This document shows positions 1-5,220 of a stretch of DNA of 5,220 bases, piece after piece. How positions within the stretch are numbered: the stretch's first letter is position 1; the number at the start of each line of letters is the position of its first letter. The stretch is from an uncultured Flavobacteriales bacterium (lineage in GTDB: Bacteria > Bacteroidota > Bacteroidia > Flavobacteriales > Crocinitomicaceae), in the NCBI GenBank assembly GCA_946886545.1, contig CAMPIU010000251.1, positions 1 to 5,220 on the forward strand, in the 5' to 3' direction. Under the pieces are notes generated by a model that saw only the letters and a program-made list of their open reading frames with translations, had not been told where the DNA came from and did no database searches. The translations under genes and the position numbers were made by a program.

Positions 1-53
1 TTACATTGCTTTCTGCAGAATGGTTCTTAAGACGCTGGTGGGGAAGTTATTAA
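1..53 (+). CDS. C-terminal fragment of a probable membrane protein (5' part outside window)
   Basis: Frame 3 of the plus strand is open from the window edge to a TAA at 51-53 and reads TLLSAEWFLRRWWGSY. A hydrophobic end followed by an E-W-x-L-R-R-x-x-G motif resembles the cytoplasmic tail that follows the last membrane helix in some VWA/BatA-like membrane proteins of Bacteroidota; this is recalled resemblance, not a proven match. The stop lies three bases before the left arm of a perfect terminator palindrome, which is where a gene end is expected. The competing frame 2 stays open to 67, but its stop falls inside the terminator stem, so it is less likely. Only 16 residues are visible, so the family call is tentative. 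Confidence 0.45.
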   Translation, partial: TLLSAEWFLRRWWGSY

Positions 54-56
54 GAC

Positions 57-98
57 AAAAAACGTAGGGGCGAAAAATTTTTCGCCCCTACGTTTTTT
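57..98. terminator. Bidirectional intrinsic terminator (perfect 42-bp palindrome)
   Basis: Bases 57-77 and 78-98 are exact reverse complements. The GC-rich part of the stem is CGTAGGGGCG paired with CGCCCCTACG, the centre is AAAAATTTTT, and A/T runs flank both sides, giving a U-tract for transcripts arriving from either direction. It sits between the plus-strand stop at 51-53 and the minus-strand SPFH stop at 99-101, so it ends two convergent genes. Confidence 0.92.
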
Positions 99-1016
99 TT
101 ATTTTTTCATCATATCATTTGCCATCATCTGTTTTACGGTTTTTTCCATTCCGTCAACAGAGCCATCCAGGAAGATGACATTTCCTTTTCCTTTTTCGGC
201 AAATTCTTTCACTGCTTCTGTCCACATAGAGAACAAGATCAATGAAGTGTCCAGGTCTGCAGCTTTCATTTTTTCTGCAGCCTCCGTCATACCTTGTGCA
301 ACTTCCTCACGGAACAATGCGATACCTTGACCTTTCAACTGAGCAGCTTCTTTTTCAGCTTGAGCCGCAATTTTAATTGCATTTCCTTCTGCTTCGGCAG
401 CCTTTGTTTTGGTGATCAATAGGGCCTGACCTTCATTTTCTGCAGCAGCTTTCAAGTTATTTGAAGCAACTACTTTTGCCATGGAAGTAGTGATTTCCGC
501 ATCAAAAGTAATGTCGTTCAATTGCAAATCGATCAAATGGAATCCCCATGTTTCTAATGTGTGATCCAAACTTTCCTTCACATCGGCAACAATTTCACCG
601 CGCAATAACAAAATCTCGGCTTGTTTCTTTGTTGCAACAAATCCGCGAACAGAACCTTCAATGGTGCGAATCAATGCCTGGATAAAACTTCTTTGATCTA
701 CGAACTTAAAAGCCACGTTTTTGATGGTTTCTTCTTCCGCATTCAAAACCGAGTAAACAAGCATGGCTTTGAAATACACATTTGCCTGGTCTTGTGTAAT
801 TGCCTGGAATTCCATTTCAATGGCACGGTTTTGAATAGAAACGCGAACGTTCAAACGCTCAAAGAAAGGAATGCGAACATTTAGTCCGGGTTTCATGATT
901 CTTCGGTACTTACCGAACATGGTTACAACCGCAATAGTTCCTTGTTGAACGGTTACAAAACTGAAAATGAGCAGGAGTACAACAACTCCGATTACAATGT
1001 ATTTAATTTCTACCAT
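99..1016 (-). CDS. SPFH/band 7 membrane-anchored protein, HIR/stomatin-like
   Basis: The 305-residue protein is probably a scaffold that oligomerises on the membrane and organises membrane microdomains; this role is known for the family, not shown here. One N-terminal membrane helix spans about residues 5-24. The SPFH/band 7 domain follows (about 22-185), with FGKYRRIMKPGLNVRIPFF at its start. An Ala/Glu/Lys-rich coiled coil covers about 186-228 (AAAENEGQALL, TKAAEAEGNAIKIAAQAEKE). The segment GQGIALFREEVAQGM and the later LFSMWTEAVKEF and NVIFLDG resemble the C-terminal half of plant HIR proteins. The ATG at 1016 is chosen because an upstream in-frame TTG at 1052 would add 12 residues that overlap the promoter box. 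No NfeD partner gene, a common companion of bacterial SPFH proteins, is adjacent. The stop directly abuts the terminator. Confidence 0.9.
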   Translation of the reverse strand: MVEIKYIVIGVVVLLLIFSFVTVQQGTIAVVTMFGKYRRIMKPGLNVRIPFFERLNVRVSIQNRAIEMEFQAITQDQANVYFKAMLVYSVLNAEEETIKNVAFKFVDQRSFIQALIRTIEGSVRGFVATKKQAEILLLRGEIVADVKESLDHTLETWGFHLIDLQLNDITFDAEITTSMAKVVASNNLKAAAENEGQALLITKTKAAEAEGNAIKIAAQAEKEAAQLKGQGIALFREEVAQGMTEAAEKMKAADLDTSLILFSMWTEAVKEFAEKGKGNVIFLDGSVDGMEKTVKQMMANDMMKK

Positions 1017-1032
1017 AAAAAGTGATTTGAAA

Positions 1033-1040
1033 CAAATATA
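1033..1040 (-). promoter_or_regulatory. Bacteroidota-type -7 promoter box for the SPFH gene
   Basis: Read on the minus strand, the sequence is TATATTTG, a full match to the Bacteroidota -7 consensus TAnnTTTG recognised by the phylum's primary sigma factor. It ends 16 bases before the ATG at 1016, so the predicted leader is only about ten bases. I see no TTTG-type -33 element at the usual spacing; the near-palindrome at 1052-1071 lies about there instead. Confidence 0.6.
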
Positions 1041-1051
1041 CTCCAAATTCA

Positions 1052-1071
1052 ATCCCGTTAGCTATCGGGAT
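1052..1071. repeat. 20-bp near-perfect palindrome upstream of the SPFH promoter
   Basis: The sequence ATCCCGTTAGCTATCGGGAT equals its own reverse complement except at one symmetric pair (a T opposite T, positions 1058 and 1065). The arms are ATCCCG and CGGGAT, around TAGCTA. It lies 12 bases upstream of the -7 box, overlapping where a -33 element or an activator site would be. It may be an operator, or one copy of a dispersed palindromic repeat: I recall CCCGATAGCTATCGGG-like elements as common in this phylum, but cannot verify that here. Confidence 0.55.
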
Positions 1072-1265
1072 GAAAATTGAAAATGCAAAATTAAAAAGCG
1101 AGAATCCGGTTTCAATTTGCTTAAATCTCTACTATCCTTAGGAGACAAATTTAACGATAGACGAAAATCACTGACTGTTTCAATTTTTTCGGAAAAAGTT
1201 TTTCGGCGTTATAAAATAAACTTAAAAGAAAACCGTTAAAAGAAAAAACGCACTTTATTAAGCCT

Positions 1266-1418
1266 ATGGTAAATAAATACTTGACAAACATGCAAACACA
1301 GGAAGTTACTGAGATTGCGAATCCATCCGCAGCTGTTATCAGTCAGATACTGAACTACAGCAAATCATTGGAGGTGAAAAAATTAAAGCGCAAAAAAGTG
1401 CTTTTGAATTTAAACTAG
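1266..1418 (+). CDS. Small conserved-type hypothetical protein (50 aa)
   Basis: The frame starts with ATG at 1266 and stops with TAG at 1416-1418, reading MVNKYLTNMQTQEVTEIANP and then a core with NPSAAVISQILNYSKSLEVK and a basic KKLKRKK stretch before the end VLLNLN. A second ATG at 1290 would give 42 residues; it has an A-rich leader and is equally possible. The 'P-S-x(5)-I-L-N-Y-S-K-S-L-E-V' pattern with a basic tail and a terminal LN resembles very short uncharacterised proteins I associate with Bacteroidota genomes. No signal peptide or membrane helix is seen, and the C-terminal half is predicted to be helical and basic. A terminator begins immediately after the stop, supporting a real, monocistronic gene. 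No clear TAnnTTTG box stands at the right distance. The function is unknown. Confidence 0.6.
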   Translation: MVNKYLTNMQTQEVTEIANPSAAVISQILNYSKSLEVKKLKRKKVLLNLN

Positions 1419-1450
1419 AAAAGAGAGGCCTTTAAGTAGGTCTTTTTTTT
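1419..1450 (+). terminator. Intrinsic terminator of the small ORF
   Basis: The run AAAAGAGAGGCCT can pair with AGGTCTTTT (with G-U pairs) around a six-base loop TTAAGT, followed by eight Ts at 1443-1450. The hairpin begins right after the stop codon of the 50-aa ORF and closes that transcript. Confidence 0.7.
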
Positions 1451-1482
1451 GTTCTATACTTTTACATATTCTGGTTTGTTGT

Positions 1483-1502
1483 ACGTAATATTGCGGAATC
1501 AC
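1483..1502 (+). repeat. 20-bp direct repeat, copy 1
   Basis: ACGTAATATTGCGGAATCAC, matching copy 2 at 19 of 20 positions (C versus T at 1500/1588). The sequence can fold with GTAAT pairing to ATCAC (one mismatch here, or a G-U pair on the opposite strand) around ATTGCGGA. Confidence 0.75.
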
Positions 1503-1570
1503 TTACTGATTTTATATAATTGATTATGAGGTGTTTAGATTTGACGCTTTAATTTTAAACTTTATGCCAG

Positions 1571-1590
1571 ACGTAATATTGCGGAATTAC
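1571..1590 (+). repeat. 20-bp direct repeat, copy 2
   Basis: ACGTAATATTGCGGAATTAC, offset exactly 88 bp from copy 1. Here the flanking GTAAT and ATTAC are perfect inverted arms around ATTGCGGA. The 68 bases between the copies are A+T-rich, without an obvious gene. Confidence 0.75.
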
Positions 1591-1690
1591 ATCCAGAAAA
1601 CATGACTTCCAAATAGCACTGTCAAATTCACGATGTTTGTTGAAAGTATTACTCCCAAATTTTGGATTCTTAGTGTCCCTCACGGTAAAC

Positions 1691-1719
1691 AAAAAAGCAC
1701 AGCTTATAGACGATGCTTC
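1691..1719 (-). terminator. Weak hairpin after the TPR gene, possible terminator
   Basis: On the minus strand, AAGCAT (1718-1713) pairs with GTGCTT (1700-1695), using one G-U pair, across a 12-base loop, and a run of Ts follows. It starts about ten bases after the stop at 1728-1730. The stem is short and the loop large, so termination strength is doubtful. Confidence 0.35.
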
Positions 1720-1727
1720 AAAAGTTC

Positions 1728-3032
1728 TTATTTCTCGAATTCGCCTTCGTAGCCTGAGTCCCTTTGATAATTCTTGATAATAATCAGGTTTACCCAATTT
1801 GAATAATATGTTTTTGTCAATCCTGAAATGTTTTTGCTTGGGCGAATCGCAATTCTGACCTTATACATTCCTGCAATTGGAAAATGATATAGTGCGGTTA
1901 AATTAATTGTCTTTTTATAAGTTCCATTTGAATTTATCAGAATATCTTTTCCATTTCCATAAAAAAATGTTTCAACTTCCGTAAAGAAATGAAATTTCTT
2001 ACCGTTTTCTGAAATAGCTTCCAGATAAAGCTCTGATTCTGAGTTTTCCAAATGAAGACTGATATTACCTTCTTTGATTGTTATTTTTGGAAGAGAATTG
2101 TTTTCAATAACCAGCTCGGCCTCACAATCAGACATTGCAGGACTATTATGAGATGAAGTAATAAAAGCTGTATCGCTCAATAAATTTAAAGTTAGATTGA
2201 TAGCATTATCTGTATTTTTGTAAATCCTTCCGTCAAAGGGTTGACTGCAATATTGTTCTAAATAGGAAAGTCCGTTATTTCCTGCTTTTTTCCAATCCTC
2301 ACAAGCAGACTCAATATCACACATGTCCATAAATGAAAGGCCTCTGTTGAGGTGTCGTATTTCTAATGGACGTTGATCAAGCGAATAGGTGATTGCATTT
2401 TGAAAATCAATCAATGCGCCTTCCGGATCTATTTTTGAATTAAATTTCGCATGTCCAAGAGCGTCAAGAATTAGTGGGTTATTAGGCTCTAAGAGGTTTG
2501 CTTCATTCAACTTTTTAATCATCAATTCAAAATCTACCGGACCGATGTATTTTAATTTCTCTGCTTCTTTTAATAAAGCCAGCGCTTCGGGATTGTTAAT
2601 CTTTTCTTTTCGCTCAACAGAATTTTCATAAAGATATGCAGCGATTTCAGTGAGTGGGCCTTTTTGAGTATTTCGGCCACTGCATACAGTTACATCTTCT
2701 CGCTTTTCTTTCAGTGGATTGATATGCTTATCGGTTATTTGAGAACGATATTTTTTGCAAAGGACATAGAAAAGTGTCAGTCTCACTTTACTATTGGTAT
2801 TTTTCATGAAAAGACTATCAAGTGATCCAAAATCGAGCTGCGAAATGACTTCCAACTCTTTGATTTGTTTCTTTTCAAAATCACTAGCTAAGTTCTCCTG
2901 ATAAAAAATTAAAACACATTCTCCTTTTTCAATTGATGAAATAGCCTGCTTCAAGCGTTTATCATCCGGTTGAGATTGGCTGTAATTTACTGTTACAGAA
3001 AACAGTAGGAGGAAAAGCAAAATTGATTTCAT
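1728..3032 (-). CDS. Secreted TPR/helical-repeat protein with C-terminal beta-rich domain, function unknown
   Basis: The 434-residue protein begins with a clear Sec signal peptide (MKSILLFLLLFSVTVNYSQ), with cleavage likely near residue 19-21 and no lipobox, so it should be periplasmic or secreted. Residues about 40-140 look helical and resemble HEAT-like segments of Flavobacteriia proteins (SKVRLTLFYVLCKKY, then a cysteine-containing turn). Residues about 165-262 look like two to three TPR units: ANLLEPNNPLILDALGHAKF, GALIDFQNAITYSLD, and CDIESACEDWKKAGNNG ending in YC. Residues about 300-420 are beta-rich (ITIKEGNISLHLENSES, GMYKVRIAIRPSK, SNWVNLIIIK), suggesting a beta-sandwich. The last 14 residues form a charged tail. 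The ATG at 3032 fits the signal peptide exactly. The gene is visibly more A+T-rich than the peptidase gene: two sampled 60-base lines hold 18 G/C here (2041-2100) and 29 there (3541-3600). TPRs suggest protein binding; no catalytic motif is seen. Confidence 0.8.
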   Translation of the reverse strand: MKSILLFLLLFSVTVNYSQSQPDDKRLKQAISSIEKGECVLIFYQENLASDFEKKQIKELEVISQLDFGSLDSLFMKNTNSKVRLTLFYVLCKKYRSQITDKHINPLKEKREDVTVCSGRNTQKGPLTEIAAYLYENSVERKEKINNPEALALLKEAEKLKYIGPVDFELMIKKLNEANLLEPNNPLILDALGHAKFNSKIDPEGALIDFQNAITYSLDQRPLEIRHLNRGLSFMDMCDIESACEDWKKAGNNGLSYLEQYCSQPFDGRIYKNTDNAINLTLNLLSDTAFITSSHNSPAMSDCEAELVIENNSLPKITIKEGNISLHLENSESELYLEAISENGKKFHFFTEVETFFYGNGKDILINSNGTYKKTINLTALYHFPIAGMYKVRIAIRPSKNISGLTKTYYSNWVNLIIIKNYQRDSGYEGEFEK

Positions 3033-3053
3033 AAAATGATTTTAGTGGTAAGT

Positions 3054-3088
3054 AAAAAGACCATCCAAATTATCGAATGGTCTTTTTT
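3054..3088 (-). terminator. Intrinsic terminator of the M13 peptidase gene
   Basis: Bases 3054-3064 (AAAAAGACCAT) are the exact reverse complement of 3077-3087, with a 12-base loop. On the minus strand the hairpin begins ten bases after the peptidase stop (3098-3100) and ends in a T run. A T run also follows on the plus strand, so it could work both ways. It ends only 21 bases before the TPR gene's ATG. Confidence 0.85.
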
Positions 3089-3097
3089 ATAATTTGA

Positions 3098-5170
3098 TTA
3101 CCAGATCTTAGCAACCTTTTCGTCCGGGTTTCTCATTTTGTCTCCCGGCTTCACATTGAATGCAGCAAAGAATTCAGGACAATTCATCAATGGTCCGTTT
3201 ACGCGGTACATTCCCGGTGAGTGCGGATCCGTAGCAATTCTCTTTTTCAACTCTGCTTCTGTGTAATTGATCTTCCACAACTGTGCGTATGAAATAAAGA
3301 AACGTTGAGCTGGAGTATATCCGTCAATGATTACGTTATTCTTGAAATCATCTGTCATAGTGTATGCATAGTAAGCCATTGTTAATCCACCCAGATCTGC
3401 GATATTTTCTCCCATGGTCAATTCAGGGTTTACACAGTTGTCGGAAATAGGGCAGAACGAACTGAATGTTTTTCCCAGGATCTCAGTCTTCGAAACGAAT
3501 TTCGCTTTGTCAGTGTCTTGCCACCAATCATTGTAGCTTCCGTCTGCTGCGAATTTAGATCCGTTATCATCGAAACCGTGCGTGAACTCATGTCCGATCA
3601 CCATGCCGATTCTTCCGTAATTTACAGCGTCCTCTGCGTTTTCATCAAAGAAAGGAGGTTGCATGATTCCTGCTGGAAAAGCAATTTCGTTCAAAAGCGG
3701 GTGATAGTATGCATTCACTAAATGCGCCGGCATTTCCCATTCTTTACGATTGACAGGCTTGTGCAGTTTTTCCAGGTTCTCTTTAAATGAAAAGTTGCGG
3801 CAATTATCAATGTTTGCAACATAATCAACCGGACTGATCACCAATCCTTTGTAACTTTTCCATTCATCCGGAAAACCTAATTTTCTTCCGATTGCATTCA
3901 ATTTTGCAAGGGCTTCTTTCTTTGTACCTGCCGACATCCAGTCCAAGCCTTCGATGCGAATTCTGAAACTTGCCAATAAATTGTCAACCATCGTGTTTAC
4001 ACGGTTTTTTGCATTTTCCGAGAAATTTTTCTCTACGAATGCTTTTCCAAGTAATTCTGCCAAAGTAGAACCGGTGATTTCTTCAATACAACGCTCATCA
4101 ATCGGTTTCATATTACTTGTTCCGCTTAGAACTCCACTGTAAAAATCAAAGTTGTGTCTTACCCAGGTTTCATCCAGTTTTCCGGCATAAGCATTAATTG
4201 TACACCAGGACAAGTAGTTAGTCCAGGATTGGAAAGAAACTTTGTCCATCATGGTGTTTACTTGTTTCATGAAGTCGGGCTGTCCAACAATAAGAGAATC
4301 AAAGTGTTCACAACCGATCTTAGCCAGGTAAGCTTCGAAATCAAACTTCGGCATGGATTTTACAAGCTGGTCCAGGGACATTTTGTTGTAGGTCTTTTCC
4401 GGTAAACGTGATTCTGCCGGAGTCATCATTACACCTGCCAATTCTTTCTCAAAGTTGAAAACATCATTTGCTTTCGTTTTAGCCGCATCATCCGGGTCAC
4501 CCAATAACTGAAATGATTTTTGAATATGCAGAATGTATGCATCACGAATAGCTTGTTTGTTTTCCTGGAAATAATAGTCGCGATTTGGCAAACCGATACC
4601 TGCTTGTCCTAAGTAAGCAACATTTTTGTCTACATTTTTCAAATCTTGTCCGATTCCGAAGCCGAAAACAGATTCGATTCCCACTTGGTGCTGTTGTGCA
4701 ATTAAATTAACAAACTCATCTTTCGATTTGATCTCTGCAATCTTAGCCAAACGATCCGTTAAAGGTTTTGCACCTGTTGCGTTGCGGTTATTCATATCCG
4801 TGAAAGAAGTATAATAATCTCCCAGCAACTGATCCTGGCTTCCGGACGCTTTAGCTTTTGATCCTGAGGCAGTTTGAAGAATTTCTTTCAGTGTAGCTTT
4901 ATTCCTTTTGTCCAGCTCATTGAAACTTCCCCAGCGCGATTCTGTATTCGGTACCGGGTTGTTTTTACACCAGGTTCCGTTTGCAAACTGGAAGAAATCA
5001 TCATGAGGTTTTATCGACAAATCCATATAAGAAACGTCAATACTCGTTGGTTTGGATGAAATATCGGAAGTAGAAGAAACAGCGCTATCCGGAGTTTCTA
5101 CAATCGTTTTTGGCTGACATGCAATCAGGGAGGTTGCAATTACAGCAAGTGGTAGAATTTTATTAACCAT
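3098..5170 (-). CDS. M13 family (neprilysin/PepO-type) zinc endopeptidase, lipoprotein
   Basis: This is a complete 690-residue metallopeptidase that should cleave small peptides on the substrate's N-terminal side of hydrophobic residues, as known for M13 enzymes. The signal peptide ends in a lipobox LIAC with the lipidated cysteine at residue 18, so it is membrane-anchored outside the cytoplasm; no obvious acidic surface-export signal follows. The N-terminal M13 domain covers about 50-430 (start PHDDFFQFANGTWCKNNPVP). The catalytic domain holds the substrate-binding NAYYHP (486-491), the zinc motif HEFTH (527-531; E528 catalytic), the third ligand and partner in ENIAD (E588, D592), and DPHSPGMYRVNGP (648-660), where H650 and R656 match neprilysin H711 and R717. 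It ends in the conserved C-terminal tryptophan (KIW). No key residue is missing. The ATG at 5170 is supported by the signal peptide and by an in-frame TAA 15 bases upstream. It overlaps the upstream frame by eight bases, suggesting an operon. Confidence 0.97.
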   Translation of the reverse strand: MVNKILPLAVIATSLIACQPKTIVETPDSAVSSTSDISSKPTSIDVSYMDLSIKPHDDFFQFANGTWCKNNPVPNTESRWGSFNELDKRNKATLKEILQTASGSKAKASGSQDQLLGDYYTSFTDMNNRNATGAKPLTDRLAKIAEIKSKDEFVNLIAQQHQVGIESVFGFGIGQDLKNVDKNVAYLGQAGIGLPNRDYYFQENKQAIRDAYILHIQKSFQLLGDPDDAAKTKANDVFNFEKELAGVMMTPAESRLPEKTYNKMSLDQLVKSMPKFDFEAYLAKIGCEHFDSLIVGQPDFMKQVNTMMDKVSFQSWTNYLSWCTINAYAGKLDETWVRHNFDFYSGVLSGTSNMKPIDERCIEEITGSTLAELLGKAFVEKNFSENAKNRVNTMVDNLLASFRIRIEGLDWMSAGTKKEALAKLNAIGRKLGFPDEWKSYKGLVISPVDYVANIDNCRNFSFKENLEKLHKPVNRKEWEMPAHLVNAYYHPLLNEIAFPAGIMQPPFFDENAEDAVNYGRIGMVIGHEFTHGFDDNGSKFAADGSYNDWWQDTDKAKFVSKTEILGKTFSSFCPISDNCVNPELTMGENIADLGGLTMAYYAYTMTDDFKNNVIIDGYTPAQRFFISYAQLWKINYTEAELKKRIATDPHSPGMYRVNGPLMNCPEFFAAFNVKPGDKMRNPDEKVAKIW

Positions 5171-5220
5171 TGTTTTCGGGGTTTAAAAGCATTTCAACAT
5201 GTGGAATTTCGTCTTCAAAA
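5163..5220 (-). CDS. C-terminal fragment of an upstream gene overlapping the peptidase start
   Basis: A minus-strand frame enters from the right edge and reads FEDEIPHVEMLLNPENNG before a TAA at 5165-5163. Its end overlaps the peptidase start in ATGGTTAA, an arrangement typical of translationally coupled genes. Of the three minus frames, one stops at once and one ends 15 bases before the peptidase ATG, so this is the best candidate for an upstream gene end. Eighteen residues are too few to name a family, and the assignment rests on the overlap geometry. Confidence 0.45.
   Translation of the reverse strand, partial: FEDEIPHVEMLLNPENNG

Larger units (their letters stand above)
1451..1727. other. 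Gene-poor spacer holding two direct repeats
   Basis: No convincing gene is seen between the small ORF's terminator and the stop of the TPR gene. The stretch is A+T-rich and holds the paired 20-bp repeats and a weak hairpin next to the TPR gene stop. A minus-strand frame (1555-1797) crosses it, but overlaps the 3' end of the TPR gene and has no recognisable domain, so I do not call it. Confidence 0.5.

Noticed and set aside
2..67. Alternative plus-strand frame 2 open from the left edge
   Set aside because: Its stop lies within the stem of the terminator, whereas frame 3 ends just before the hairpin and gives a more protein-like tail.
621..884. Plus-strand 87-codon frame inside the SPFH gene
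   Set aside because: It is antisense to the conserved SPFH domain and has a cysteine/asparagine-rich composition without any recognisable domain.
1017..1052. Upstream TTG start adding 12 residues to the SPFH protein
   Set aside because: These codons include the TATATTTG promoter box, so they would lie upstream of the predicted transcript start. The ATG at 1016 places the membrane helix at the usual N-terminal position.
1179..1209. TTTTTCGG direct repeat and GAAAAA/TTTTTC mini-palindrome upstream of the small ORF
   Set aside because: Low-complexity A/T runs can produce this by chance; the stem is weak and no U-tract or promoter match makes it a convincing signal.
1483..1590. CRISPR array or integron attC pair
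   Set aside because: Only two copies with a 68-bp interval, no cas genes, and no recognisable GTTRRRY-type integron core or integrase in the window. It is kept only as an unexplained repeat.
1555..1797. Minus-strand 80-codon frame overlapping the 3' end of the TPR gene
   Set aside because: It overlaps the end of a better-supported gene in another frame, shows no domain, signal or conserved pattern, and runs through the weak hairpin and repeat copy 2. The TPR protein's beta domain appears complete, so it is not needed as a frameshifted extension.
3518..5059. Several plus-strand frames of 61-83 codons inside the peptidase gene
   Set aside because: They lie antisense to a complete, motif-verified M13 gene and show no signals of their own.

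Overview
The window looks like a chromosomal segment of a Bacteroidota bacterium, probably Flavobacteriales. The clues are a TAnnTTTG-type promoter box, A-rich leaders without a clear Shine-Dalgarno sequence, a Sec signal peptide ending in a 'YSQ'-like site, a lipoprotein M13 peptidase, and a very small protein of a kind I associate with this phylum. The placement is inferred from style; no rRNA or other marker gene is present.

Layout from left to right. Bases 1-53 hold what is probably the C-terminal tail of a plus-strand membrane-protein gene. It converges on a minus-strand gene for a membrane-anchored SPFH/band 7 (HIR/stomatin-like) protein (99-1016). The two stop codons flank a perfect 42-bp palindrome with U-tracts on both sides, a textbook bidirectional terminator. 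The SPFH gene has a good TATATTTG promoter box just before its ATG, and upstream of that lies a 20-bp near-palindrome. Next comes a plus-strand small ORF (1266-1418, 50 codons) with its own terminator. Bases 1451-1727 are gene-poor but carry two copies of a 20-bp sequence (19/20 identical) 88 bp apart.

The right half is all minus strand. A secreted TPR/helical-repeat protein with a C-terminal beta-rich domain (1728-3032, function unknown) lies just downstream of a strong terminator that closes the gene for a complete M13 (neprilysin/PepO-type) zinc metallopeptidase lipoprotein (3098-5170). The peptidase start codon overlaps, by 8 bases, the stop region of another minus-strand reading frame that enters from the right edge, so the peptidase is probably the last gene of an operon.

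The genes do not form one obvious pathway. SPFH scaffold, secreted TPR protein and M13 peptidase are all cell-envelope proteins, but they are separated by terminators and look independently expressed. I see no clear new defence or mobile system. The most unusual items are the paired 20-bp repeats, the small ORF, the palindrome next to the SPFH promoter, and the TPR gene, which has almost no room for a promoter of its own.
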